Origin: Melanopsichium pennsylvanicum
Lineage: Eukaryota; Basidiomycota; Ustilaginomycetes; Ustilaginales
Direction of reading: 5' to 3'
DNA: 33,332 nucleotides
Assembly: GCA_900208305.1 (NCBI GenBank)
Contig: OAPG01000033.1
Location: 1 to 33,332, forward strand
The translations under genes were made by a program, and so were the position numbers. Positions 18,606 through 29,006 of this stretch are shown here, in pieces (the first letter of the stretch is position 1; every line of letters begins with the position of its first letter). The notes beneath the pieces are model-generated. The model had not been told where the DNA came from. It made no database searches and was given only the letters and a program-made list of their open reading frames with translations.

Positions 18606-21212
18606 CTACAACTCAGCAAGAGCGGTACGACCACCCAAAAGCTCCACCAACGCCTTTAATTCGTGCCACCAAGCCTCTTTTCCCCTCCTGTTCTTCATAT
18701 CCGCATTCTTCGCCATCTCTGTTGCACTCGTGAAGCAGATTGTTGAACCTTGGATGGTAATCATCACTGCCGTTTCATCCGAGTACGACTTTTCAGAAGC
18801 ACTAAGCTTGGAAGAGGAGGACGAGGCATGAGAAGAGTGGTTGCTGCGTTGCTTGAGAGCCTCACTTTCGAGGAACTCGCAGCACTTCAATGCCAGACGG
18901 GTAGCACGAACACGATCGAGGGGCGAAGGAACACCGCCTTGCAACGTGTGACCCAGACTGGCTGATCGTGCATCGAACAGAGTATCTCCCTCTTCCTTGA
19001 GAATCTTGGTGATGACCTCGGTGGTGAAAACGTCCGAAGACTTTTCGTTGCGAATGACAAGACGTCCTTCCGACTTGCCCTTGACATCGAGCAAGAAGCG
19101 CTTCTTGAGGAAAGCCACGTCCTTGCCGAGCTGATGGAGACCGATACCCGCTTCTGGAGTGTAGACGAGCACGGCACCAGCTGCAAGCGCACCCATGACA
19201 GCGATGTAACCACACTTTCCACCCTGTGTCTCCACCACAAAGACACGATTCCTCGATGCGGACGCCGACTGTTTGACTGCGTCACACGCATCGACAAGCG
19301 CATTGAGCGAAGTGTCTGAGCCGAGAGAGAATTCGTTCATTGGCACATTGTTGGAGATGGTAGCGGGAAGGCCCACGACAGGAATACGGAAGGCAGGATA
19401 TCGGTCCCTATTGTCGTTGAGGATCTTGACCGAGGAGAAGGCCTCAAAGCCACCGACGATGAGCAGACCCTCGATCTTGTGCTCTTGCAACTTGGCGGCA
19501 ACAGCTCCGATGTCGATGTCGGGCAAATGACGGTTGACGCCAAGTTCGGAACCACCTCTTGTTGCCCAGTTGTCGACACGCAGCCAGTTAAGCACCGAAA
19601 TATTGTCTTCTAGCAAGCCAGGGAAACCATTGTAGATGACCACAGCATCGTGACCCTTGGCAAGGCAGTAGCGAACTGCCGTACGAGTAGCGGCGTTCAT
19701 ACCACCGGCCGGCGCACCGACGTGGATGATCCCCATCCTTACCCTCTTCTTCTCCGGCAGTCTCTCGTCTTCCGTGATCTGGCTAATGTATTTGAAGGCG
19801 CGTAGACCTTCGGCAAACTCGGGATCGCGCAACGCCAAAGCTCCGTCAAAGTCCTTGCTCTCAATGAGCTTGGCAACCCTTTGGGTTTGCTCAACAGCAA
19901 ACATGAGTGGGATGCGGGTGATCTTGTTTTCTGAAATGCCGATCACGTAGGACGGGGTCTCGGGAGTTGCCTCGAGGACGGCATCGACAGCTTCGATACC
20001 TTGAAGAGTGGCGAGGATGCGATCGTTTGCGTCGGGCTTTCCACCGCGCTGAGTGTGACCGAGGGTGGTGACTCGGGTATCGAGACCGAGGTCGTTTGAG
20101 AGGACGTTCTTGATCATGTCCGGAGTAATATCGTTGAGTTCGCGATCGATGGCGCCTTCGGCAACGATAACGATCGACTTTCGCTTTCCGAGATCTCTGT
20201 GCTTTTGAAGCACTTCGCACATCTCCGAGTGCCATTCCTGACCCTGAGGAGGACGCTCAGGAATGAAAACGTAATCTGCACCGGTAGCAATACCAGCCAT
20301 GAGAGCGAGCCAGCCGCAATGCCTGCCCATGACCTCCACGACGAAAGCGCGAGAGTGGGACGCAGCCGTGGACGAAATGGAATCGACTGCCTCGCAGATG
20401 CGTTGCAAGGCAGTAGAGGCGCCGATGGTGATGTCGGTGGTAGCCATGTCGTTGTCGATCGAGCCCACAAGACCAACAATGTTGAGATGTGCGAATTTGG
20501 TGGCTTGATCTTCGGTGATCCTGCATTTGGCCTGTAGCGAGGCGACAAGATCAGGCCATTCTGCGCGGAGCTTGTCTGCACCGGTGAGACTTCCGTCGCC
20601 TCCACATACGGCAAGTGCGTCGATGCCATTGATGATGAGATTGTAAGCCGCCTGTTCACGGCCCTCTGGAGTGCGGAAGGTTGTAGATCGAGCCGTCCCG
20701 ATGAGTGTACCACCTTGGTCCATCCATCCACGAACGTCGTCCCATCCTACCCGAATGATATATCGTCCTCGTAGACCAAGCTCCTGAGCTTCTCCAACAC
20801 CTTCACGCAGCAGTTCGCCTTCGCCATAGGTAGGAACGAAGTCACCCTGTACAGCGTGTTGATCAAGATGGGTAGCTTTGCCTTTTGTGTCGAGAGTATC
20901 GAAGAACGTAGAAGCGTTCCTACTGACAGAAGGGGTTGCTGAGGGGGTGCTGTCAGGAGTGTGATTGCCGCGGACGAGACCCTCCCACCCTTCTCGGATA
21001 ACAAAAGCTTCGCAGCCTCGAAAGATGGCCATCTTGACAACGGAGCGCACGGCAGCATTCATTCCAGCTGAGTCACCACCCGAGGTCATGACGGCGAGTC
21101 TTCGTGGTTGGCCTCCATTCTTGGCGGGGGCGAACCTGGAGACGACGGGCTTGGAGGACTGATTGGCGGCGGAGGTGTTCTCCTCGCGGATCGCGGGTGC
21201 GAAAGGAGGCAT
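18606..21212 (-). CDS. pfk1: ATP-dependent 6-phosphofructokinase, 868 aa, intronless
   Basis: It phosphorylates fructose 6-phosphate, the committed step of glycolysis. The protein has the eukaryotic double-length architecture. The catalytic N-terminal half has the ATP-binding VMTSGGDSAGMN (41-52), GGDGS (204-208), the catalytic SIDND (251-255, Asp253 as proton acceptor) and VMGRHCGW (294-301). The C-terminal, effector-binding half starts near MGIIHVGAPAGGMNAATR. An insert of ~45 residues (NHTPDSTPSATPSVSRNAST onward, about 83-130) and a Ser-rich insert near the C-terminus (HSSHASSSSSKLSASEKS) may be phosphorylated linkers. The frame is open three codons further upstream, but only through a TTG, so the ATG at 21212 is used. 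It converges with the cyclase pseudogene and is divergent from the kinase gene, 3.5 kb away. Confidence 0.96.
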   Translation of the reverse strand: MPPFAPAIREENTSAANQSSKPVVSRFAPAKNGGQPRRLAVMTSGGDSAGMNAAVRSVVKMAIFRGCEAFVIREGWEGLVRGNHTPDSTPSATPSVSRNASTFFDTLDTKGKATHLDQHAVQGDFVPTYGEGELLREGVGEAQELGLRGRYIIRVGWDDVRGWMDQGGTLIGTARSTTFRTPEGREQAAYNLIINGIDALAVCGGDGSLTGADKLRAEWPDLVASLQAKCRITEDQATKFAHLNIVGLVGSIDNDMATTDITIGASTALQRICEAVDSISSTAASHSRAFVVEVMGRHCGWLALMAGIATGADYVFIPERPPQGQEWHSEMCEVLQKHRDLGKRKSIVIVAEGAIDRELNDITPDMIKNVLSNDLGLDTRVTTLGHTQRGGKPDANDRILATLQGIEAVDAVLEATPETPSYVIGISENKITRIPLMFAVEQTQRVAKLIESKDFDGALALRDPEFAEGLRAFKYISQITEDERLPEKKRVRMGIIHVGAPAGGMNAATRTAVRYCLAKGHDAVVIYNGFPGLLEDNISVLNWLRVDNWATRGGSELGVNRHLPDIDIGAVAAKLQEHKIEGLLIVGGFEAFSSVKILNDNRDRYPAFRIPVVGLPATISNNVPMNEFSLGSDTSLNALVDACDAVKQSASASRNRVFVVETQGGKCGYIAVMGALAAGAVLVYTPEAGIGLHQLGKDVAFLKKRFLLDVKGKSEGRLVIRNEKSSDVFTTEVITKILKEEGDTLFDARSASLGHTLQGGVPSPLDRVRATRLALKCCEFLESEALKQRSNHSSHASSSSSKLSASEKSYSDETAVMITIQGSTICFTSATEMAKNADMKNRRGKEAWWHELKALVELLGGRTALAEL

Positions 21213-21444
21213 GTTGTGCAAGCGTTTTCGAGTAGATGCTCCGGGAGCGTTTAAGTGTTGGTTGGCTGCGCGTCAAGGGATCCAGCTCTGCTTGAAGTAA
21301 ATCTCGTGTGGAGGGAAAGAGTTGGGCTTGGATGAGGTTTTTGCGCAAAGCTAACCAGGTCGCTAGGGATGATTACCAGGGATGCTCACGATGGGTTGGA
21401 TGTGAGCGCGCGAATGGCAGCGCTGCTTGTGCGAAAAGTTGAGA

Positions 21445-21470
21445 TGATGAAGTCAAGTGATGAAGTCAAG
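21445..21470 (+). repeat. 13-bp tandem duplication upstream of phosphofructokinase
   Basis: TGATGAAGTCAAG occurs twice without a gap and is followed by a partial third copy (TGATGA). It lies about 230 bp upstream of the phosphofructokinase start codon. Confidence 0.8.
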
Positions 21471-23579
21471 TGATGAGAGCTCGCTCACCTCTCCGAGAGT
21501 TATGAGAAGACGATGAGACTGGTTGCAAGCAGTGAGGAGCCGTGTGATTTCATATCGATCTGCGAATCATTATTGAAGCCGAAAAAAAGGTCAAAAATAA
21601 AAGCGACCTGCAGCTGATCTCTATATCCCCAAAATGAACAAAAAAAACGCGCTTTTTCTTCATCACATTTTTGTAACAGCAGACCAATCAATTGAGAATC
21701 TCTCCGAACGAGATAAGCAATTAATTACAACAAGATCCGATGTGGCTCGGTGGATTTTCGCATTAACTTTTCTCATGCTCGCCATGTAGCTCGCTGACGG
21801 TGGAGCAACAAAGTGCGCTTAATCAAAATCGAAGGATTCGGCTTGGACAACCGTTTGTTGAGCAGCGCAAATTTCGGCCAAGATATGTCAGTCTAGGGTG
21901 AGCAAGTTCATCGGTCTGCCGATTTTCACCTCCAAGTTGGCTAATAACGGCAATCGGGACATTGCGTTTCGCTCCCTCGAGACCTGCGGCTGACAATCAC
22001 AGAATGGTTTCGGGGCGGCATCGATGTACCGTATTGTGATTATGGCAGCTTCGAGGATGAAGAGAATTCGGAGTTGGGATCGGCCAAAGGATCGGGTTGA
22101 ATCACAACGCTCAGAATTCGATCCTTTCAAGCGGCTTAGTTCTCATGAACAGGAATGTATAATTTACAGCACATTAAAGTAAATAATATACTGTAGCAGC
22201 AATTAGCGTCGCGTGCAGCAGAGCCCGAGACATTTTGAGGCTTCGTATGTGCTCTATCGTGTACATGTGAGTGACTTGCACACGCAGACTCGTGTTGTCA
22301 ATGAGCACAAAACCGCGGTTGCGAGACGAGAACGTTGTATTACCACTCTTTGCATCATACCAAGGCCAGCAGCGTAATATCTCGTGCTTTTCAATGATTG
22401 ACTCGAACCGCTGATCTTCGGAATGGAGACGTTTTGATTGGAATGGTCAGGGCGGATCAGCCAAACCGTGTGGGCGTGCAATTGTGGCCAAGCATGAAGA
22501 CGATGAGAAAATGATACTCTTACCTCTCAACACATCTAGCGGGTTAGGTTCGCGTACCTGTTTGCTCAGGATCGAGATGCGCTCGCAGCGCTTTGACGAC
22601 ATGATAAATGTCATGTTCTCCCGCCCAGCTTGAGCCGCTGTATGGATGTGGTGGATCCAATTATCGTGGACCCGCGTGTTAAAATCTCAAACCAGCACGG
22701 TATGATGGATGAGATTCGCATCTTGGTTTGGACAAACTTGACCGATACAAATCCAATCGGATCGCATTGGAGAGTAAAAACACACACACTAATTGAAAGA
22801 TGCAATCTCTCCCGGTTATGTAACGGATGAACTCTCAAACTGCAGTCATATGTCAGTTGGAGTGAGCCGCTTGACTCGATGGCGGATGGAGCAGCCTTCA
22901 GGTGGATGGTTCACTGCCGCCGTTTGTCTAAGTTCTGAGTGCCAAAATGCCCAAGTCAAGGTGCCACAGAAGCAAGCGAACAGGAGTGACGGCGGAATTC
23001 CATTTCATCTGCAAACTCCTCAACGCAACCCGTCCTCAGCTTTGTTTCTGTTCTACCTAAGAAGTTATCGGTTCGTGTCTGTCTGTCTGCCTGTGCTTTA
23101 TGCGCTGCGCTGCCTTAGCCTTGTATGTAACAGTACTCTGTTACCGTTGCGAGTCAGCTAGCTGCTCCTTTCAACCAAAACACTCTCTTCGAACAAGCCA
23201 AGAGATACGAAAACATGAAAATTAAATAAGCTCGGATGGTCGGTGGTTCCACTATTAATAAAAAAAAGGTGCGAAAATTTAGGCAGAGCGGGCAGGAGAA
23301 GTGTGGGAGAAGCCAAGCACACTTTCCAAGGTGGAAATTCATGTAGCTGCAGCACAGCGTGACGGTCTTGACCGTGAATCTGTTGACGCCCCCCTTGGAG
23401 GTGGGAATTTCGGGTTGAGTTGACTTACCTCGACTTTGAGCCCCTTGCGTTTCAATTTTGGCTGACCCTCACTCTTTACCCACACGCTCCAAGCATATTT
23501 CTTTGGCAATCACATTTTCAAGAGAGCGGGGGAGGGAGTTGGTGCTGCTGTTGCGTTCTCTCAATTTATGCCGATTGCT

Positions 23580-23640
23580 TAATTTTTTATTTATTTTTAT
23601 TTTTATTTTTATTTTTACTTTCATTTTCTTTCAATTTATC
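23580..23640 (+). repeat. T-rich TATTTTT low-complexity tract
   Basis: A 60-bp stretch made almost only of TATTTTT-like units, about 1.1 kb before the kinase ATG. Similar tracts with the same T-rich polarity relative to the downstream gene lie at 5130-5175, 11905-11950 and 13051-13080. Such tracts commonly exclude nucleosomes. Confidence 0.7.
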
Positions 23641-23883
23641 CAGCCTTCCCACTCAGAGAGCCAACGCCCCGCGTCGATTTAAAAAAAAATAAAATCTGCC
23701 GCCGCTGGCTTTTGACAAGGCTTGGACCGGCTCCAACGCTTCCAAAAAGGGGTAGAGAGGAAAGAGCATCAAGTTAAGCCTACAAGACAGTACCAGAAGG
23801 CAGACTGTGACACTTTCCAAGCGCCAACCTGGACTCCGTTGCGACGGACCAACCGCGATTATTGCCAACTGACAACCTGTCGC

Positions 23884-23935
23884 CTGCTGTCTGCTGTCTG
23901 CTGTCTGCTGTCTGCTGCCTTCTGCCTTCTGCCTG
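23884..23935 (+). repeat. Heptamer tandem repeat CTGCTGT / CTGCCTT
   Basis: About four and a half copies of CTGCTGT are followed by two diverged CTGCCTT units. The repeat lies in the likely 5' leader of the kinase gene. A 7-bp period is out of frame for translation, which agrees with a non-coding role. Confidence 0.8.
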
Positions 23936-24730
23936 ACTCTGTTGCTGCGTGCTGCACACGCAACAACCAAACCAACCCACACATTTTGATTGACTCAATC
24001 AACCGTCTTGATCCACTTTTGTGGCCATCCAACCCATCCCTCATCCTTTCCTCTACTTGCCACTCACACACTGCTCATCAAGCAGCCACAGCTGCAGCCG
24101 CCGTCTCTCGCTTTCCGTGTTTCTCAGGCCAACTTCAGCTGCTCCGCCGCATCGCACACACCAATTGGTTCGCGTCTCGCATCACCACCAACAGTTGGCT
24201 TGCCGAATTCGCGCTTGGTCCTTCTTCACGATTTCTTCACTTCGCCATCCACATAGCTCGTTATCCTTGCTCGCTACGCCTTCCTCTCAACATCCATACC
24301 ACCGCAACAGTCCATCTCTCACCTCTTGGATCCGTGCTGCTCTAGTGTCAATCTTATTGTCATCTGCCAACTCCATCTTCACCCTGCTACGCCGCCCTCG
24401 TTCGCTGCTCTCATCGCGCCAGACTTGTTGCATTTTTGTCTCGAATTTCTGCGATCAAACTCGCTCAGTACACTCCAATCCTCAACCTTCGGCTCTTCCG
24501 TGTTCGTACCCTGATAGTCGCAGCAAGCAAGACGGAACACGAGCAAGACCGCCTTATCCTGTGGTCACTTGCTGCTGAAGTCCTGCTCAGCTCGATCGGA
24601 CATTCCGCATTTGGTCGATTATTACTCATTGTTGTCGTTTAGGCAACCAGCAACATCATCCATATACGGACCGAATCCTTCCGTGCGGTCCCTTGCTCGT
24701 TAATTCAACGTGATTCGACTCACCCGAACC

Positions 24731-24757
24731 ATGCCTTTGCAGAGTCTCAGCAGATAA
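24731..24757 (+). promoter_or_regulatory. Upstream ORF ending 3 nt before the kinase start codon
   Basis: An ATG in good context (A at -3) opens an 8-codon ORF (MPLQSLSR) that stops with TAA at 24755-24757. Only GCT separates it from the kinase ATG at 24761. Such placement could limit kinase translation through leaky scanning or reinitiation. Alternatively the ATG lies in a leader intron ending at the TTTGCAG before 24743, in which case it would be spliced out. Confidence 0.5.
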
Positions 24758-24760
24758 GCT

Positions 24761-27700
24761 ATGGCACGGGTTGCTTCTAGCTCAAATCTACCCTTCGCCC
24801 CTTCGCATCACGATCAATTTCATCGGCAGTACAATCGCGGCAACGACATGGCAGCCGGTATACCCAGGAGCGCCGCTGACGGTGCCCACGGCTCTAGCTC
24901 CGGTTCCTATACCATGCAAACTTCGTCAGCCGCAACTTCTCACATAGTCTCGTCGTCGTTACGGCCACCAGATCAAGAAATGCCAACAACAGCCGCATCA
25001 CTCATGCGAGAAGGTCCAAGAGACTTTACCGTAATCAAAGATGTCGGCGACGGCTCTTTCGGTACCGTATGCCTGGCCGATTGGAAGAGCCCTCTTCCGA
25101 GCGGTACCATGCTCTCACCAATGCAACATCCCACTACACGTCCGGAATACATTGGCAAACGTCTCGTGGCTATCAAAAAGATGAAGAAGCCTTTTCCCAA
25201 CTGGCAGGAATGCATGAAACTCAAAGAGCTCAAGTCGCTTCTCACCATACCTCCGCATCCACACATCATCCCCCTCTACGATGCTTTCCTCATGCCCACC
25301 ACAAAGGAGCTTCATTTCGTGTTTGAGTGCATGGAAGGAAATCTGTATCAGCTTACAAAGTCGCGCAAAGGGCGTCCCCTTGCTGCCGGCTTGGTGGCAT
25401 CCATTTACGAGCAGATCGTTCTTGGCCTCGAACATATCCACCAGCACGGCTACTTTCACCGTGACATGAAGCCCGAAAATCTCCTCATCACAACAACCGG
25501 CCTCGCAGATTATGCGAATTTTACGCAAGGCATGCCTTCAGAGAAAGATGTGCTCGTCATTGTCAAGCTGGCTGACTTTGGTCTCGCACGTGAGACCCTT
25601 AGCAAGCCGCCATATACCGAATATGTCTCAACACGTTGGTATCGTGCTCCCGAGGTGCTGCTCCGATCGCGCGACTACAGCAACCCAGTCGACATGTGGG
25701 CACTCGGCACAATCCTGGCTGAGCTTGTCAATCTGAAGCCACTCTTCCCTGGTCACAGCGAGGTTGATCAGGTGCTTCAGATCTGCGAGGTGCTTGGCGA
25801 CCCGAGCCACAGCTATGGCTACGACTCACGACAGCGACGCAATGGAGGTGGCCCGTGGGATAGAGGCATTCGCATGGCCAGAGCCGTCGGCTTCCAGTTC
25901 CCTATTCACAAGCCCGTCAAGTTCTCGCGCTTGTTTTCGGATCGAGTCCCACGAAGCCTTGTCGACTGTATTGAAGATCTTCTCCGTTACGATCCAAAAC
26001 TCAGGCTTACTAGCAAAGATTGTCTCGAACACGAGTACATGAAGTTAGACGCTCCACGTTTGCGACCTCCACAAGCAAAGCCTGTCGTCAGTGCCACAGC
26101 TCCTTTGCGTCCACAACAAGGCGCATCGCGACCCATTCCTCCTCCGCATTCTGGACCGCTCTCATCACATGCAGGCAAGCATCCGTCTGGAGCAACCGAC
26201 GCGAATCTCAAGCCCTTGGCCATGTTGCGTCATCCGCATGGCTCACCTGTCGTCATGATCAACGGCGGTCGCCCTCCGGCCAACGCTTCGGCTCCCAGCG
26301 CGAATAGGCAGGATCCTGCAGACGGGAACGCCTCTCCAGCTTCACCCATGCAAGAAGACGGCGCGGAAGTGCACTGGACACGTCCGATGGTGTCCATGAG
26401 CCGGGATGTCTCTCTTTCCGGATACCCGGCCTTCCCTGATTCGGCCTCTGTGTATGCGACCAGCTGCTCGGCTCACCACGATTTTTCAGATGTACCTTCT
26501 TCTGATGCAACTGTCGTCCTTGGCAACGCATCGAGTGAGCCATCCGACACTCATGTGACCGAGACCACGCTAAAGCATCCCGATTACCGACACGGGCAAG
26601 CGTTGCAAGCACATCGTTACGAGCAATACCAACACCAGTATCAGCAAAATGTAGGCCAATCGCAGAGAGGTGGCCACGACGACCTGGTTGCGGCAACTGC
26701 GGTGTACGAACGCCAGCAACCCGCCCAATCCGGTTCCTTCGTACCGTATCCTGGCCAATACTCTGTTGCGGGCGTACAAGGCCAAATCCCAGCCGCTGCA
26801 TCATCCGGCGACCTTTCACAGAAGAATGACTCCAACGCCAGCAATGAGACCATCGGCTCGCGCGACAAAGACAAGCGCAGGAGCAAAGCATGGGGTCTCA
26901 ACATTTCATCTGTATTTGGAGGCAGCGGCAGCAGTGGGACAGCGGTTGGAAGTGGCGGGATCGGAACTACCAATGCGACGCATCAGTATGCAGTCGGAAA
27001 TGCAGCAGCCAGTCGCATGCTGTCGAACGGCATGGCGACCAGCAATATGGCTGGCAACGGATCTGTGCAGGAGCTGAGGTCGTCCACTGAGCCCACACCG
27101 GCTCAGCGAATCGCTGCTGCGCACTCGAACGCACAAGTACTAGCCAATGGATCAGCGGCAAAGCAACTGGATCCCAAGAAAGCCAAGAAGGAAGCAGAAA
27201 AGGCAGCACGAGAGGCCGAGAAGGCCAGACGTGAGGCGCAGCAGAAAGCTGCTCGTGACCGCGCGCGTGCCGTCATGCAGAAGCGCAACCAATTTTTAGC
27301 CTCTTCCAATAGCAAAGATCCTGTCGAATGGCTTGCAGGGACCATCCAGGCAGATGAGCCGTACCGGTCCAGCCCGAGCGAGAAGGTGCGGGGCAAACAA
27401 CCTGCCATGCCAGGCTCGCAGCTCTCGCCTTCCATGCCCAGCTATGCCTCGGGGGAGTTCCCACGATCTCCTCTTCAACAGCCAATGCATGGTCTCAGCC
27501 CCGACTACGGCATGGCTGCCAATCCAGCCGTATCGAGCAGCATGGCTTGGCGAGGTGTGGGCGCTGCCAGATACAGTCGATCCAACAAAGCTCGCAGACG
27601 CGAGCACGACGACGATCATTCCATGTCGAGCTTCGAAGATGCCGTCGACCCGCGTAGAGCTTCAATGCAGTCCTATCAGACCGGCGAAAGTGATCCTGGA

Positions 27701-28429
27701 CCGGGCACGGGACAGCATCTGCCGCAAGGGCATCACATCCAGCGAGCAAGCTCATCTTCCTCTCTCGCCTCTGCTCCATCATTGCTCGACCAGCGTCGGT
27801 TTGCTCCATCTCTCGAGTCGCATCGCAGCTCACAAGAAACCCGCTCCATCAGCTCTCTTGATCATCAGCTCATCACCAACATGGAGAAAATGACGGCCGC
27901 CGAAGCTCGCAGCCGTACTCCAGGCAACATTTCACCTGGTCCAGCGCATCTTGTCGGCACCCGCCAATCGCTCAGCCGTCAAAGTCGAGCCAATAGTCGT
28001 GCTTCCTCCGCCTCGGCCCATCGTCAAGGCTCAGCATCACCTTTGCATCACGCTAGCGGTATCCCCCGGTTCCACCCATATTCTCACGGCGGGCCTGTCA
28101 CCCCGTCCGGAGGCTATCATCCCAACTACCAGCTGCCTCCGCTCCACCAGAGCTTGCAACAGGGGGGTGGTTATCGAGGCGATACTGCTGGCGATGGCGC
28201 AGCTCCATCCGCTTTCTATCACAATTCAGGAGGGCATCAACAGCAATATGCACACCAGCATCATATTAATCCCATCTTTCACGTGTCTGCTGGTGCCGCT
28301 GGACATGGGACAACGCTGCCGCCCTTCTCGTCCATTGCCGCATCGATTGATTCACCAGCGATTGATGATAAGACGGCGCAGATGCTGTACGGACAAACGA
28401 AATCGACTGGACCCTTGCCGCAAAGCTGA
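24761..28429 (+). CDS. crk1: Ime2/Crk1-type CDK-related protein kinase, 1222 aa
   Basis: A serine/threonine kinase of the RCK (Ime2/MAK/ICK) family. In Ustilago maydis Crk1 is the known member, required for morphogenesis and virulence. The kinase domain covers about 89-427. Elements are the Gly loop GDGSFGTV (96-103), VAIKK with Lys139, HRDMKPEN with Asp235, DFG (272-274) and the dual-phosphorylation motif TEY (286-288) in PPYTEYVSTRWYRAPE, typical of this family and targeted by a MAPKK-like activator. The long C-terminus is low in complexity (Ser, Gly, Gln, His). It contains a charged Ala/Lys/Glu helix around 800-850, ending RDRARAVMQKRNQF, a segment I recall from fungal Ime2 relatives. The leader is long and has upstream ORFs, which suggests translational control. 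No intron is needed. The symbol is inferred from family and lineage. Confidence 0.88.
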   Translation: MARVASSSNLPFAPSHHDQFHRQYNRGNDMAAGIPRSAADGAHGSSSGSYTMQTSSAATSHIVSSSLRPPDQEMPTTAASLMREGPRDFTVIKDVGDGSFGTVCLADWKSPLPSGTMLSPMQHPTTRPEYIGKRLVAIKKMKKPFPNWQECMKLKELKSLLTIPPHPHIIPLYDAFLMPTTKELHFVFECMEGNLYQLTKSRKGRPLAAGLVASIYEQIVLGLEHIHQHGYFHRDMKPENLLITTTGLADYANFTQGMPSEKDVLVIVKLADFGLARETLSKPPYTEYVSTRWYRAPEVLLRSRDYSNPVDMWALGTILAELVNLKPLFPGHSEVDQVLQICEVLGDPSHSYGYDSRQRRNGGGPWDRGIRMARAVGFQFPIHKPVKFSRLFSDRVPRSLVDCIEDLLRYDPKLRLTSKDCLEHEYMKLDAPRLRPPQAKPVVSATAPLRPQQGASRPIPPPHSGPLSSHAGKHPSGATDANLKPLAMLRHPHGSPVVMINGGRPPANASAPSANRQDPADGNASPASPMQEDGAEVHWTRPMVSMSRDVSLSGYPAFPDSASVYATSCSAHHDFSDVPSSDATVVLGNASSEPSDTHVTETTLKHPDYRHGQALQAHRYEQYQHQYQQNVGQSQRGGHDDLVAATAVYERQQPAQSGSFVPYPGQYSVAGVQGQIPAAASSGDLSQKNDSNASNETIGSRDKDKRRSKAWGLNISSVFGGSGSSGTAVGSGGIGTTNATHQYAVGNAAASRMLSNGMATSNMAGNGSVQELRSSTEPTPAQRIAAAHSNAQVLANGSAAKQLDPKKAKKEAEKAAREAEKARREAQQKAARDRARAVMQKRNQFLASSNSKDPVEWLAGTIQADEPYRSSPSEKVRGKQPAMPGSQLSPSMPSYASGEFPRSPLQQPMHGLSPDYGMAANPAVSSSMAWRGVGAARYSRSNKARRREHDDDHSMSSFEDAVDPRRASMQSYQTGESDPGPGTGQHLPQGHHIQRASSSSSLASAPSLLDQRRFAPSLESHRSSQETRSISSLDHQLITNMEKMTAAEARSRTPGNISPGPAHLVGTRQSLSRQSRANSRASSASAHRQGSASPLHHASGIPRFHPYSHGGPVTPSGGYHPNYQLPPLHQSLQQGGGYRGDTAGDGAAPSAFYHNSGGHQQQYAHQHHINPIFHVSAGAAGHGTTLPPFSSIAASIDSPAIDDKTAQMLYGQTKSTGPLPQS

Positions 28430-29006
28430 GCCCCTTGGCAATCAGCTGCTGCAAAGAATCTAGACCGCAAAAACCTTGTTCATTCAAGGCGTTTGTTTGC
28501 TCCATCTTTTAACATTCCCACTCATTCTTGCCTAATCTTACTCCTCGTGCATACCGCCATACGCTTGCCAAAACCATGATGGCACATTGTGTCCATTCTA
28601 GTGAAGGTGTGCAACTTTTTATCCAGAATTTTTGTTGTGCTTGTTTGCTGTTTTGGTCCATGTTGAGCCTTTTTGACACCTTGCTCCTTCAGATGCTGTG
28701 CTTATCCTGTTCCCTCAACCACATTGTGAGGTGGAGCTTTTAGTAGAATTTGCAAAGATATGCAGACAGCTGTATGTCAACACAATGTCTGGAAACAGCA
28801 ACCAATTGCAGACCCTGTGCTTCCAAAAAGTTCGAGGTGCCAACAAAGCAAGTGAACTTTCAAATCAACAAGGCAGTGTTCCATTGGATCTCAAACAAGA
28901 TTGCATAGAACCACATGTTTCATTGGTTTTCATGCTGAGTTACAATAGAACAGCCAGTTTCATTGTATCTCAAAATGGTACTTGGGTTTGGCACACCAGT
29001 TTCTGA
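28430..29006. other. Kinase 3' region passing into CpG-poor subtelomeric sequence
   Basis: The first ~140 bp look like the kinase 3' UTR with normal base composition. From about 28570 onward CG dinucleotides almost vanish while TG and CA are common. An open frame at about 28698-29006 is in the same frame as the helicase remnant that follows but shows no helicase motif I recognise. It may be decayed helicase sequence or unrelated. Confidence 0.4.

Larger units (their letters stand above)
21213..24760. other. Divergent intergenic region between phosphofructokinase and the Crk1-type kinase
   Basis: About 3.5 kb without a supported gene. Content includes a 13-bp tandem repeat (21445-21470), A-rich tracts (about 21580-21650, which are T-rich on the phosphofructokinase strand), an A run near 23260, a T-rich tract (about 23580-23640), a 7-bp tandem repeat (about 23884-23935) and a long pyrimidine-rich stretch (about 23900-24700) that looks like an extended kinase leader. 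Several unrelated short ORFs occur in the leader. Confidence 0.5.

Noticed and set aside
20114..20731. 205-codon minus-strand frame inside phosphofructokinase
   Set aside because: It is an alternative frame of the phosphofructokinase coding sequence without any domain signature.
22254..22500. Possible tRNA from a GGTTCGAGTCA word on the minus strand
   Set aside because: No matching T stem, acceptor stem or anticodon arm could be found.
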